Of a stretch of DNA of 64,000 nt, positions 45,224 through 57,277 are shown piece by piece. The translations under genes were made by a program, and so were the position numbers. Below the pieces are notes generated by a model, which was not told where the DNA came from, did no database searches, and saw nothing but the letters and a program-made list of their open reading frames with translations. How positions within the stretch are numbered: the stretch's first letter is position 1; the number at the start of each line of letters is the position of its first letter. This DNA comes from Orychophragmus violaceus (lineage: Eukaryota; Streptophyta; Magnoliopsida; Brassicales; Brassicaceae). The DNA is taken from positions 25,639,615-25,703,614 of the forward strand of contig CM058233.1 of the NCBI GenBank assembly GCA_030180135.1, given 5' to 3'.

Positions 45224-45636
45224 CTTTGCCTCATGGACTTGTTCGCTTCTCTTGGGTTCACGCAGCACGACATGAGCCACGCATGGAGAGCACACTATTG
45301 TTGAATTTGACTCACCACGTACTTGTATCACTCTTTCATTGGTTCTTTTTGATCAGCATAACGTTGGCTGCAACATGGTTTTGTAACACAAGTTCAACTT
45401 CAATCTTCCTCTACTTTCCTTATGTATAAAGTCATCCAAGCCTCCTTTAGACATTCCAAAGTACCTAATAATGACCAATATACACTCCAAAAGATACTAA
45501 AAAGCACAACTCTAATCCTAAATGCAACTATTTACAAAGGTGACAAAGAACAAGAAAATGTAACGAGAAAAAGGCTAAATGAAACCAAAACATGATCTTA
45601 TCAACTCCCTAAATGTATGAAAACACAAGTATATCA

Positions 45637-47519
45637 ATTCCCCCAAACTTAAACCTTGCTTGTCCACAAGCAAGCATAAGATTATCAAGGAAAGTTGGGA
45701 GAAAGGTTTGAAGGCGAGGACTCAAAACCACAAGACTCACAACAAGATACAAGATCTTTCAAAGAAGTTACAAGTTGCTATAATCACATTGACTATCCAT
45801 GTACTTCCACATTACCGTTCCCTCAATCCCTACTCCAACTCCTGAGATCCTATAGAACACAAGCAATCATCAACTCAATTCCTTACATTCATTAAAAGTT
45901 AAGCGCGATCTCACAAATGGGCAATCAATCAATCCCAATCGGCAAGGTTCAAGAAAGGCTTATTTGAGGTGGTTAAGTAGAGTTTCTTTTGGGGTGGCTA
46001 ACACTCAAGAATAGGAGCAATTGGCATTACACAAAATTTATCTAAGAAAGGGAACAATTCATGCATACAAAGTTCTTTTCTCATTATTCTACCCAATCCT
46101 TATAAGATTTTTCTAAACAATCCCATAATGAAAGATAAACACTCACCAAACCCCCAACTCATGATCAATCTTTTACCAAAACACTCACCTCTTTAGCCTT
46201 TTTTCTCTCTGTTTTCTTTGTCAACTAGGAAACACTTAACTGATTTTATTCTTTTTCAAACTTGAGCAAACTTTTACACAACTTATCCCCTCTTACTTAA
46301 TCTTTCTTTTCCTTTCTTTTGAATCATTCTTAGGGGACTTTTTCTTATTGCACATAGCTCTTTTCTTATAAGACTTCCTAGTGACATTCTTTCTCTCTTT
46401 TTTAAACCTTTTTCAACTCTTTTCATTGATCCGTCCATTCCCATTTTAACTCTCATCTCTCCCCCAAACTTATTTCCAATCCTAATGCTAGACTCTTATG
46501 GCAAATAGAGCTAGCTAAGAATGAGTAAAGACCATTGTCGTTCCCGATACTCTCAAGTTTTTGCACATGCCAAAAGCTATCAAGAACAGGCCTCACTCAC
46601 AAATCATTTTGGCTTTAAGGAAAGGTTTAGGGTCTTTGGGTAAGGGAAGCCATGATCATAAGATAAATGGTTGCCCGAGTTAATCAAGAGAGTGGTAAAA
46701 CGGAAAAAATAATTCGGGCAAGGATCATAGGATTGCATTTCAAGCCCCTAAGCAAGATATTTCAAAGTCAAATTAAGTCCAATATCACAGAATTGAGCTA
46801 AGTTCATGCGAGCTTCACAAGGATAGAGAATTTCGGAATCTCAAAGTCAAGCAATGGGTTTTCCTTTGTTTTGAAAATTGATTAAAGCAACGAGCAACTT
46901 AATTGGTGAGCCTCTACAAGGCAAAATCATCATTGTCTCCATTGCGTGAATCCTACAATACTAACTAGACTCGATCCTACAATGCTTTCTTTTTGTGAAA
47001 ATTTTTCAAAATTTTTCGATTTTTTTTTTGGTTTTTCTATGCCTTAGATGCAATGCATGAGACTCAAAGACAAAAAAATAAGATCAAAAGAAACATGATT
47101 AGCAACTGGTCTCTCCCCCAAACTTAAATCACACAGTCCCTTGTGTGAAAGAAGCGAGGAAGAAAGACGGAAAACAAACAAAATGCCATGAAAGAAAAGA
47201 AAAACTAAATATGTACAAGGGTGGAGTGTTACTTGGTGCTTTAAGTAGAGTGAAATTGGATGGAGGAATGGGAGGTGTAGGCTATAGAGTTCCTCCCAAC
47301 TTGGATGAGAGCTCAATCCTTTGTTGTTCTCGCCATGACCCTTCTTCTTTCTTTCTCCCAATGCCAAAACCTATATAGCCTAAAACCTGAAGAGACCTAA
47401 TAGAGAGATCAACAATGACTAGGAAACTTAAAACATAAAGCAATATTTACAAGAGATAGACATGAGACTTCCTCCCAAGTGAGCTTGTTTTAAGTCACTA
47501 AGCTTGACTACCTTTTCTT
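45637..47519 (-). other. Element I 3' region with three PPT copies
   Basis: Minus-strand order: spacer motif near 47460-47500, a GGGA-loop hairpin (about 47126-47145) before a PPT copy (47112-47127), a second PPT copy (46457-46472), and a hairpin (45655-45674: CTTGCTTG, loop TGGA, CAAGCAAG) before the LTR-adjacent PPT (45637-45653). Long pyrimidine runs at 46180-46440. No supported ORF: frames at 47044-47378 are low-complexity. Confidence 0.7.
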
Positions 47520-48788
47520 TTAGTGAGGAGGTGGAGGAGTCTTGACCGTTTGAGTGATTTTAAAGACTTTGTTGAGATGCTTTTGGAGCTTGTTTGGATC
47601 AACTTCAAGCTCAGGAGTAAGGATGGCTCTTGCACTTGAGAATGGCTTAGAGATCCCCTTGCATTTTACCTTGTACTCTATTGTCCCATCCTTAAGCTTC
47701 AAAGGGTGGAGAGTGAGAGTGCTAGGAGCTTGAGTATGAGTAGAGGTTGTAGGTGCTTTTCCCTTCTTCTTCTTTCTCTTAAGAGGAGCTTCCTTTGCTC
47801 CACTCACCTCCTCTAATGGAACACTTTCCAAGTGTTCACTCATCAGCTCTTACTCTCTCCAACCAAAGCATCTTTCATAACTTGTTCAACCTTTGGAGAG
47901 TACAACTTCTCAACCTTTTCAACTTGTGTCTCCTCAATCCTCAAATCTCCCAAAATGATGGATCCACAATACTCAAGCTTGGAAAGACTATCAAAAGTCT
48001 TTTCCTCCTCGAGATTAAGGTCACTTGTGATGGTTCCACAAGTGTTGATGGAGGATGACTTCATGGGATAGAACACCTTATCATTCACCTTTGTGAGTAC
48101 TACCCTCTTCTTGTTGAAATCCATTGTTGCACCGGTAGTGTTGAGAAAATCCGTGCCCAATAGTAGATGAAGCTTCTTTCCCTTCTTCATTTTCATAACG
48201 ACAAAATCAGTTGGGATTTTACAATCCCCAATCATCACCGGGTAGTCTTTAAGCTCCCCATATGGTACTTTTGTTGAAGAATCTCCAAAGGTGAGAGTAG
48301 ATTTGTAACTCGCAATGCTCTTGATTCCTAATTCTTCAACCATCTCAAGGGATATTACACTCACATTTGAGCCTGTATCACACAAGGCATCCTCAATCTT
48401 CAAGTAACCAAGAGAGCAAGATAATGAGAACTTGCCCGGCGCTCCTAGCTTAGGAAGTGAAGTAGGAGCTATCTTGGTCGTGGGTGGTTCTTCCTAAACC
48501 ATGTCTTCATATACGGTTTCATCATTATGACCAAGAAGAAACTCTTCAATGATGGCCTCTTCATCCAACTTATCGTCGTTCTCCTTCTCAAGTGGAGAAC
48601 CATAGACAGGGGCTTCTAATTCAGCTACAAACTTTTCATGGTCAACATTTGAATGAATGGTGTTGCAATGGTTGGTAGAATCAGCCTTCCCCTTTTGCTT
48701 CTCCATGTTGGTGACCCTAGATATTAAGTTCTGCAGCTCACTCTTGAGATCCCTTACTTCCACTGATACTTCTCTGTCTTGCTTGTTT
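47520..48788 (-). pseudogene. Element I protease region and gag remnant
   Basis: From the right: a coiled-coil-like stretch (LQNLISRVTNMEKQKG), an acidic linker, a TAG at 48494-48496, then the aspartic protease. Its catalytic segment is CDTGSNVSVISLEMV (48370 region), the flap TLTFGDSSTKVPYGEL, and the second block LLLGTDFLNTTGATMDF. The protease frame ends TGA at 47843-47845, overlapping the ATG of the next frame (TGATG), which encodes a Lys-rich stretch and an ARAILTPELEVDPNKL segment down to 47520. This is a Tat/Athila-type protease distinct from A's. The gag capsid is lost at the fusion with H. Confidence 0.8.
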
Positions 48789-48883
48789 TTTTTCTGTAGG
48801 AATCGACATACGCATTCAGTGTCGACCGACATCAACCAGTGTCGATCGACATGGAGCTCGAGACTAGTTTTTGAGTTCAGTTT

Positions 48884-50152
48884 ATGCCAAGTCGTCACAC
48901 CAGAACCAACCCGGACGATATCTTTTTGAACCTCAGACTTAAGGAGCTTGCTAGACTTGAGAGGACAAACAAAAAACCTCAGAGATCTTCAAGGATGATG
49001 AATCGATTGATCTTGATTAGAGATGCAGAAGGTGTTCTGAGAGACTTGCAGAACAATTCCTACAATGCTCAGGGACAAAGAATTGATGCTCAAGTAAATG
49101 TGATAACTGAACCTGAGCAACAAATTGTTAACCCACCTATTAGGAGGACACTAGCTGACTACAACAGGCCTGGCGAGTTCTACGCCAACAGGTATGCGAT
49201 TGTACCTCCTGCTTTTGAGAGGAATGAGTTTGATTGAAGACTTCCTACTAAAGACTAGTGGGACAGCACCTGTTTCATGGACACCCACATAGAAGACTTT
49301 GAGTCTCTACTGACTAGGATGAAGCAAAATGGAGTAAGATTTGACTACCTGCACTGCAAGCTTTTTCCTCACTCTCTTGGAGGAGAAGCTGCTAACTGGC
49401 TGAAGCAGATTCCACCTGGGACTCTGACTACTTGGAATGCAGTGAAGAAGAAGTTTATGCGACACTTCTATGACGATGCTCAATCTGATCAGCTTAGAAA
49501 GGATCTCTTGACCTTCAAGAAAGGATCTACAGAGCCTTTTAAGGCAGCCTAGGTGAGATTCAATAGGTACCAAAGAGATTGCCATCATCATGGTTTCTCT
49601 GAGGTGCAGTTGTTGGGTATCTTCTTCGGAGGAGTTGATTTGTGGTATCAGATGGCTTTAGATGCTGTAAGTACTGGGAACTTCTACACTAAATCTCTAG
49701 AAGAAGCTAATGAGATTATTGAGAACTTGGTGACTAGTAATAGTGTCAAGAATTCTGATATGGAGAGGATGAAGTCTGCTGGTAAAGCTGACAATTCCCA
49801 GATAGCTGAGATGAACAAGAAGATAGACACTATTCCGATATTGGAGAAAAGAAGATGGTGGTTTCTCAAGAATCCACTCTAACATCTTCAGAGCCTGCAA
49901 CTGCTCATAAGCAGAAAGCTCCAAACGTCAGACCACCACCAAGGCGAAGGTATGCTTCTTCAAAACTCAAATCTGCTCACTTCATTGTTGTGAACGCAGG
50001 GAAACACCCTATTCCATCCGAGTTTCGCTCCCACCCTGGATCTATTCCTACGTTCCTTGGACACTCTCATGCTGATACCGCGTACGAACCTCCATGGATG
50101 AGGAGACTTTCGCAGAGGCACTCACAGCCTCTTTCGAAACCCTCAGGAGTCT
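48884..50152 (+). pseudogene. Element H gag fused to tail ORF, protease deleted
   Basis: It starts MPSRHTRTNPDDIFLNLRLKEL. Athila gag blocks: TLADYNRPGEFYANR, AIVPPAFERNEFD, then a TGA (49235) and damaged sequence, HIEDFESLLTRMKQNG, PHSLGGEAANWLKQIPPGTLTTW, DQLRKDLLTF, a TAG (49550-49552, Trp in A) and RYQRDCHHHGFSEVQLLGIFF. After MNKKIDTI the sequence jumps to the tail block (GEKKMVVSQEST...ATAHKQKAP...FLGHSHADTAY). The Gln/Asn-rich part and the whole protease are missing by one internal deletion near 49840. Confidence 0.88.
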
Positions 50153-50154
50153 GA

Positions 50155-50476
50155 TCTCCTACACACAGTCAAGCTAACGACTAAAAACAAGCGCTGAGTA
50201 GGAGGCAACCCACCGGTGAGTTGTACATATTAGGATTTTTAGTCTTGCATTTCGTTTTCTTTGTTTTTGGTGTCTTTGTGTTAAGACTGGCAGAACCCGT
50301 AGCACTGAGGATTTAGTGTTGGTCGATATCAATTTAGTGTCAGTCGACACTAGAGTCGAGAAGTTTCGAGCACGAACGATAATCGACTACAGTCAATTTT
50401 CATGGCCAGTTAGGGGCAGACGATGAATGTCGACCGAAATTACCACTTAGTCTCGGTCGACATCGATGTATTCGAG
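50155..50476 (+). other. Element H spacer and putative exon 1 of the 3' ORF
   Basis: The spacer motif AAGCGCTGAG lies near 50191. Palindrome pairs are at 50317-50349 and 50428-50462. An ATG at 50423 opens 18 codons (MNVDRNYHLVSVDIDVFE) ending at 50476, in frame with exon 2 at 58187 after removal of the intron. Confidence 0.65.
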
Positions 50477-50600
50477 GTAAGTTTTCTTTAAAACCCACGA
50501 CCCCGATTGTTTCTTCTCCATTCCTCCATCGCGAAAATCCTCTCCCAAAATCGTCAAATCCTCATTTCTTAACCGATTTCAACGATTTCAAGCTCTAATC

Positions 50601-51239
50601 TGTAGAATTGTTTAGTTGATTAATCCTGATTCAGTTCATCAGATTAATAGTCCTAAACATGGATCTAGGTTCTCTTGTAATAGAAACATTATGATCTCAC
50701 CTTTTACCTGTTTGTTGCAGCGGAAGGAATAGAACAGGTCAGAGATCAGGGAGATACACCAAGGGATGAATCCTCCAAAGGCTCACACACGCAATCACAG
50801 GAAACTGGCTGCTAGACCACGAGGAGAGAGGCGCCAGAGAGAGAGAGTTTTCGCGGCTGGGGTATTAGGGTTGGGAGAAAGAGACTTTGGCTTTTTAGTT
50901 TATAAAAGCCTTCTCTTTCTCTTTTGGGCTTTTGGGCCCAAAACACCAATCTGATTAAAACTCATTTAATCAGACCCGTTAATCTTTCTCTCTTAGTACG
51001 ACAAATGCCTAGCACTTTTGTCGTACTTCTGCTAAGCCGTTCCTACTTTATTTCCTGCTAGCTTAAGCGTGTGACCCATATGGGATCATACAATAAAAGC
51101 AATAAGTCCGAGACTTATAGATCATGAGCGGACTCTAGCAAGCCATCATGACCCCCAGTATTGTATGACTTATGTCTGATCACTGACATACTCTTACTTT
51201 ATAGAGACAGTACAGAGATTGCTGGACACAATTCCAACA
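50601..51239 (-). repeat. 3' LTR of Copia E
   Basis: Starts TGTAGAATTG and ends TTCCAACA; its partner is 57278-57916. The part from about 50980 on matches D's LTR in reverse. It lacks the palindrome pair found in D's LTR. Confidence 0.95.
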
Positions 51240-52080
51240 ATCTCCCACTTGAACTGGAATCTCTGTATTCATAATCCCTTTCGTCTCAATATCTCGATTA
51301 GTCATAAGGCAAGATTAGTGTCATCCTTATAAAGCCTAATCTTGTTCATCGGACTCTGATTTGATACTGACAATCCAAACGACTCGGGAAAGTCCGTTTG
51401 AGCATGGCCATGCGTTTTCCAGTATTCAAATCTCCGATTGGCCTAGAGATATTCACTCCATTTATATTGGAGGGACAAATCCCATCTTGTTCCATCACTG
51501 TAAACTACTCATTTCATGATGTACCCAAACAAGGTCCTTATAGCTATCGCAGAACGATAGCGTTAGACAATGATCAAAGTGCATCAGTCCATATGCAGTC
51601 ACATGCATGCGAACTCAGGTCTAAGGACTATACTCTATAGTCGTAGTAAGAATCTCTTATGACACAGATATAAATATCCTGAAGAGTTCTTATAAGCGGG
51701 TCTTGTCCGGTCGTATGTTCCCAACATACACCTATGTACTGACTTTGATGCCGTGCATCTATGACACATTAAGACTTTGTCATAAGTCACGTACCAATCT
51801 AGTCTCTCACGGTTGTTGTTGTTCCAATTTCAACAACCTTCGACTAGGGACAGGATGATATAAAACATCTATCAAATATAGGGTCTCATGATCAAGCTAA
51901 ATGACTTCGATGACTCAAGATCAAGTCATTTACTTCGATGACCTATAAAATGATTCATATCATTTTGGAACGATTATTTCATCACAGTTAAAATAATCTT
52001 GAAATAATAATTTCATTAAACATCTTAAATGTTGTTTCAAGAACATATCCAATAACTAAATAAAGCCCTTTAATAGCTCC
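51240..52080 (-). other. Copia E 3' untranslated region and PPT
   Basis: Matches D 25220-26075 in reverse. PPT at 51240-51250. Non-coding. Confidence 0.85.
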
Positions 52081-54668
52081 CACTGAAATTAAGACTACAT
52101 CTTAATTTCACTTATCCTACAGCAACAGTCCGCGACTCATGCTTAGGCCTAAGGAGTGGCTTCGTTAATAGATTAGCAACGTTCTCATTCGTTGAAACTT
52201 GCTGATCTACTTAACATCTCTGTCATTTATCTTACGGAATAGGTTATACCTATTCTCAAGGTGTTTGGACCTCTGATGTGCAGCTAGTCTCATCTATGCT
52301 GGGAATCACATCAAGTTCAGTGACGAACTCTTCTTTCCAAACAACCTTTTTCGCCACTTCCCAAGCTGCGAAATGTTCAGCTTAAGTCATTGAGTCAGCA
52401 ACAGTGCCTTGCACCGCCAGATAGACACAAGATATAACCGGACTGTGATCGGAAATCATCTTTGTCTATTGGAAACTTGCCTTTCAGACTCTATCGACTT
52501 ATAGCACCTCACTTTCTCCGTAAATCAAGAACTTATCCTTAGTATTCCTCAAATACTTTAGGACATACTTTAGGAAACTTGATTCTTTGCTGGATTTGAC
52601 TGGTCTTTATTTGTCTTGCTTAACATTAAAGCAACATCAAACAAGTACGTTTCATGGCATACATGATAGATCCAATTGCCGACGCATATGGAATCTTATC
52701 CATGCATTTAAGCTCAGCAGTTATCGTAGGACACTGCTTCTTGCTTAACGTATTGCCATGTGACATTGGCTTAAAAACCCTTCTTGGAGTGCTGAAAACG
52801 TGTACCACAATTGTCAATTTAAGAATCCTGACTTTGTCCTACCAGCTCTTCTGGATCTCTATCTTTAGATCCAGAATCCAAGACTTTCGTGGCTTTACCC
52901 ATGTCAATCACTAAACCAACTCCCAAGCTAGTCCTTTACCGACTACAGCATTGGGACGTTATATCCGAGAATCAGTATGTCATCGACATACAATATGAGA
53001 AATGCAATATCGCTCCCACCAATCTATTAGTAAACGCACAGTTCCTCTTCGTTCCTGTTCAAGTCAAAACCTTGACTACTTCAACAGAACGAAGATTCCA
53101 ACTCCGATATGTTTGCTTCCATCCATGAATGGATCAATGAAGTTTACTTACACATAGTGTAATTTCGGAGTAAGGGCTCACTTTCGCTTCTTTGAATTTC
53201 GCAGATTTGTCGCTTTCTATGATCATCAGATCATGCGAACTTTCAATGATCATCAGGTTCAACTAATGACGAGAAATCACTCTCGTATTAGTGACTGATT
53301 CTTTCATATCTGCGAACTTCAGGCTCTACAGGTGTAGATTCTACAGAAATCTGTAAATCCATTCGTTGTTCTCCCTCAACAGGTTGAGCAGCCTCCTGTA
53401 TATCTCGAATTACTTCGAGTTATACTTTTACTCCCACTGTTCTTCTTGGAAAGTAACTTCCCTTCTTAGAAAACAGAATGGTCGTAAAAGTACCGAGCCT
53501 TGGTTTCCCTAAGAAAACTTCGAGTTATGCTTTTACTCCCACTGTTCTTCTTGGAAAATAACTTCCCTTCTTAGAAAACAGATTGGACGTAAAAGTAACA
53601 AGCCTTAGTTTCTCTAGGACAACCAGCGAAGTAGCACAACTACAAATACTCAGTAAAGACAAATTTGGGTTGATTCCAATCCACATTAACGTGGTGTCTT
53701 TCAACCGATATTTGTGGAACTATTTTAGCGTAAATTTAGATATTTCTAGAGCGTTATTCTTAAAATATCATGGAAGATTCGTGTGACTCATCTTTAATCA
53801 TTTCTAATAAGATCTGATTCTTTCTCTTAGAAACACCTCAAGGTTTTCAGGAGAATTGAGCTGTGAAACGACTTCACACTCATTCAGATGATCACACCAT
53901 TAATGACTCAAGTATTCTCACTCGTGATCTAATCCAGAGTCTTAATACTTCTGTCATTCAGATTCTATACCTCATTCTGGAACTCTTTCGACCATGTCAA
54001 AGAATTCCGACTTGTGTCTCATCAAATGAACACAGTCTTACTCACTGAAGTAATCAGTAGAGACAATGAAGTACAAGAAAATTTTCTCTGGCATTGTTGC
54101 TCATCAGACCACATACATGAGTATGTTCAATCTCCAATAAGCTTTTGGGCCTTTCTTTAGCTCGGCTAAGATGGGCCCTTTGTCTTTTGGTCTAGTAAGC
54201 AGAATTCAAGTCTCATAAGACATTCATTCAATGAGCCCAACAGTTCATAACTATGGGATTTCTGAATCCGACTTACTCTCTGTGACCAAGACAATTATGC
54301 CAAGAAAAATCAGGTTTAATTCATCAGATTTAAACCAATTTGGTATTTATGTTACATTTAGGCATTCTTTGGTTTAAGATATAAAACCCATTCCTTGAAT
54401 AGGGTGCTACAATTAATATTTCATTAAGATCAAAAGAACAAAACCTTGTCTTTTATCAAAATAAAATCATTCAAATTCTTACAAGAAAATGAAAGATAAC
54501 TCTGCATTAAGCAGGTACATTGTAGCAATTACTTAATACAAAACCAAGCCTAGAAGGCATCTACAAGTGAAAACTCTATGACTTAGGCAGCGTCCATAGC
54601 TCCTTCCAGACATGCAGTTCCACTTGCCCTTCCTTCAACGTTCTACTGTTGCTTAGGCTCTGCATATT
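52081..54668 (-). pseudogene. Copia E pol, ruined
   Basis: Minus-strand remnants of integrase (about 54100-53620), RT and RNase H (about 52750-52130) align with D and B. The same junction as in D, near 53110-53190, deletes the RT fingers; YVDD survives near 52975. A 105-bp tandem duplication at 53413-53622 is specific to E, while the 98-bp triplication of D is absent. Many stops. Confidence 0.88.
53413..53622 (-). repeat. 105-bp tandem duplication in E pol
   Basis: CTTCGAGTTAT followed by CTTTTACTCCCACTGTTC occurs at 53413 and again at 53518, and the units match over about 105 bp. D has one copy. Confidence 0.88.
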
Positions 54669-55565
54669 TCAACAAATATCAGTGCCACAGCCAGTAATCA
54701 ATACCTGCAAGGTAGAACTTGAAGTAATAACATGAATACCTGAGGAAGTAGTCTCATACATTAACTTTAACTCCTCATCGTCTTCCATGAATTTTATGCA
54801 ATCTCTCTTCCAATGCCCTCTCTCTTTACAGTAGCAGCACTTACCAACGTAAGAGGTATCTGACTTGGGCTCGGAAGACACACGCTTGCCATGATTCAAA
54901 ATCTGGACAACTTTGTCTTCACCCTTGTCAGTACTAGGTTTCATAAACCTACCCTTCACGTTTGGCTCAACCGTTTTGAGCATATCATGCAGTTCAGTCA
55001 ACGTCTTCGTTAAGCCTTTCTTGATATAGTTCCTTACGAACTTATCATAGCTTGACGGCAGTGACTGCAGTATGATCTCAGTTGCCAGCTCTTGGCTAAC
55101 TGGATAATCCAGTTTCCTCAGGTTATCAATGTAACCCATCATTTTACTGACATGAGGACTCACTGGATTATCATTTGGTAGCTTGCAGCCAGTGAGAGAC
55201 TTAACCAACCGGTATCTCTCCACTCTTATCTGCTCCTGAAATTTCAATTTCAGGCTGCTGATCATCTCTATTGGCGACTCCATGTTCTCATATTGCTTCC
55301 GCAAGTCTGTGTCCATGGTAGCCAATATCAGACCACGCACATCTACCGCATCATTATAATGCTTATTCCAAGCATCATATACTGCATGTGAAGCATTGGA
55401 CCCGATCCTCACGGGGAGAGCTCTCTCAAGGACATAGTCCTTTCTCTCCTGTCTGAGGACTAGCCTCAGGTTCCGCGACCAAGTCAAGAAATTTGATCCG
55501 TTCAGCTTGTCCATCTTAAGGACAGACCGGATCGAGAAAGTGTTTTGATTGTTTGTGCTAGTCAT
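54669..55565 (-). CDS. Copia E gag, open
   Basis: The frame is open from 55607, but the start MTSTNNQNTF at 55565 aligns with D and B, so I take that ATG (299 codons including the stop). Capsid of UBN2 type as in D, with zinc knuckle CCYCKERGHWKRDC. A 10-residue segment near the knuckle linker (STLYNLMNEK in D) is missing. The protease start reads LITGCGTDIC, so the catalytic Asp is lost, and a stop follows at once. The protein is therefore a capsid-nucleocapsid without protease. Confidence 0.88.
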   Translation of the reverse strand: MTSTNNQNTFSIRSVLKMDKLNGSNFLTWSRNLRLVLRQERKDYVLERALPVRIGSNASHAVYDAWNKHYNDAVDVRGLILATMDTDLRKQYENMESPIEMISSLKLKFQEQIRVERYRLVKSLTGCKLPNDNPVSPHVSKMMGYIDNLRKLDYPVSQELATEIILQSLPSSYDKFVRNYIKKGLTKTLTELHDMLKTVEPNVKGRFMKPSTDKGEDKVVQILNHGKRVSSEPKSDTSYVGKCCYCKERGHWKRDCIKFMEDDEELKLMYETTSSGIHVITSSSTLQVLITGCGTDIC

Positions 55566-57277
55566 AACTGAAATATAAGATAAAAGGATTTTAGTTAATA
55601 TGTTCAAAATGACTAATCTCGTATTAAAATTTAATATGATTAATCATGCATTATATTCAATAACATCAGTTACCCTCAATAGAATATAATGATTCCAAGA
55701 TCCACATATAACTAAGATCAAAGTGGGCCACTGGCCGTCACCCAACCTTAGCTTATATCGGTAAGCCCTATATCGGCTAATTATATCCGTGATATAACTC
55801 TTGGTTGTGAATCTGGGCCCGAGGCCCAATCCACTCTGATGTCTCAAGGCCCGGGACTCCCGATGGCCCAGTCAAGAAAACCAGACTATACAGTCATGTA
55901 ATCATTAATGTCTGGGACTCCCAATGACATTTATGAATCACAAACCGTCTTACCCACGCAAAAGCAGACACCCTCACACTGTAAGGCCATGAATACAATT
56001 GAATGGGCTTCGACAGCTGACATAGCCTGGACAAGACATCCAACGCTTGATATTATTTGAGGTTTGTAGGTTTATTAAAATTTCATTCCCAAAATAGAAG
56101 ATTACTATTTCGGGAAACTTTCTATTTTTGGAAACCTACTATTTTTGGAAACTTTCTAAAATTGGAAACTTTCTAAAACCGGAAACTTTCTAACTTTAGA
56201 AATTTCTTAAAATCCAAAACCCGCAAATCCAGAAACTTCTATTTTAAGAAACTTTCTAATTTCAAAATTTCGGAAACTTTAATTTTAAAATCGACTTTAT
56301 AATATTATAAAATAAATTTTAAATTTATCTGAAGAAAGACTCAAATAATTGGCCCAATTGTTTTAACTTCTTGGCCCGAGGCCCAAGAATTGGTCCATGT
56401 CCAAGACATGACCCAATTGTCCAATTAATTGACATAACCGGTCTGGTTCATTAAAACTGGTCTAACCAAGTTTCAATTACTACGATGACCACAATTGTCA
56501 ACCGGTTATTTACTAAACCGGAATTTCTCAATTTATTTGGTCCAACCAAATCAAATTAGAAATTCCTGGTTTAGGCACTAAATCCAATATTTCTTTCGAC
56601 ATTGGATTTCTTATTCCGGTTTAACCAGATTTAATAAAATTATTAAATCTGTTTATCAAACCAGAACGAAAATTTCAATTAAGTTTTGAACCGAGCCTTG
56701 AACCGAACCGATTTGGTCACGAACCAAACCGAGTTGGTCGTGACCTAGCTTCCTACCCAAGAAGCCATCGTCCAGCCGCTCAGCCGCGAGCCAACCGATC
56801 CGAGATCGAGGCAATGCCAAGTTGCGGTCGGGACGATTCATCGGGACGGTGCTGGCCGAGTCGTCCACGGGCGAGCCACGATCCGGACGGCATGAAGCCT
56901 CTCGCGATCGAGCAAGCATGGAGACGATCGGGACGTGAGAGATGGCGGAACGGGACGATCGTGATCGGGACGCGATCCGTCTTTCGATCTGGACGAGCCG
57001 CGATCGTGACGCGATCGATCCAACGATCCGACCCAACCGGCCATTCTCTCGGCCGTGATAACCAACCGGCCAAGCCGGTTGATCTCTTCCTTGGCCGATC
57101 GACAAAACCGAGTCATATAGCTCGGTTTGCGATTTCTTTTGTGTGTTCAGGATTCAAATTCAGTTTCTTAAGTGTTTTTCTTATCAGTAATGGATTCAAA
57201 ACACTTCTAAACAGATTAAACATCCTAAACATGAATCTAAAACAAGAAATCCTAAGAACCAATAGCTCTGATACCAC
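55566..57277 (-). other. Copia E leader with GC-rich block and PBS
   Basis: The leader matches D's leader except that 56740-57110 is a GC- and CpG-rich block full of CGATCG and GGACGATC motifs; short frames there are low-complexity. TAGAAAGTTTCC-like repeats are at 56085-56290. Primer site at 57265-57276. Confidence 0.8.

Larger units (their letters stand above)
43619..45636 (-). repeat. LTR-like and flanking sequence of Tat/Athila-type element I
   Basis: The right end is clear: TATATCA at 45630-45636 next to a PPT (minus strand), the same arrangement as in A and C. The left end is not resolved; a TG at 43624 or 43659 or later is possible, and 43684-43720 resembles the family spacer, so part may be internal sequence of another copy. 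The partner LTR is missing. There is an inverted-motif array at 44895-45170 and a run of 18 G at 45206-45223. Short minus-strand frames here (about 44731-45138) only translate the array. Confidence 0.5.

Noticed and set aside
44731..45331. Minus-strand 135- and 120-codon frames with YR.AYRFG.PI repeats
   Set aside because: The repeats are the translation of the LTR inverted-motif array and not a protein family.
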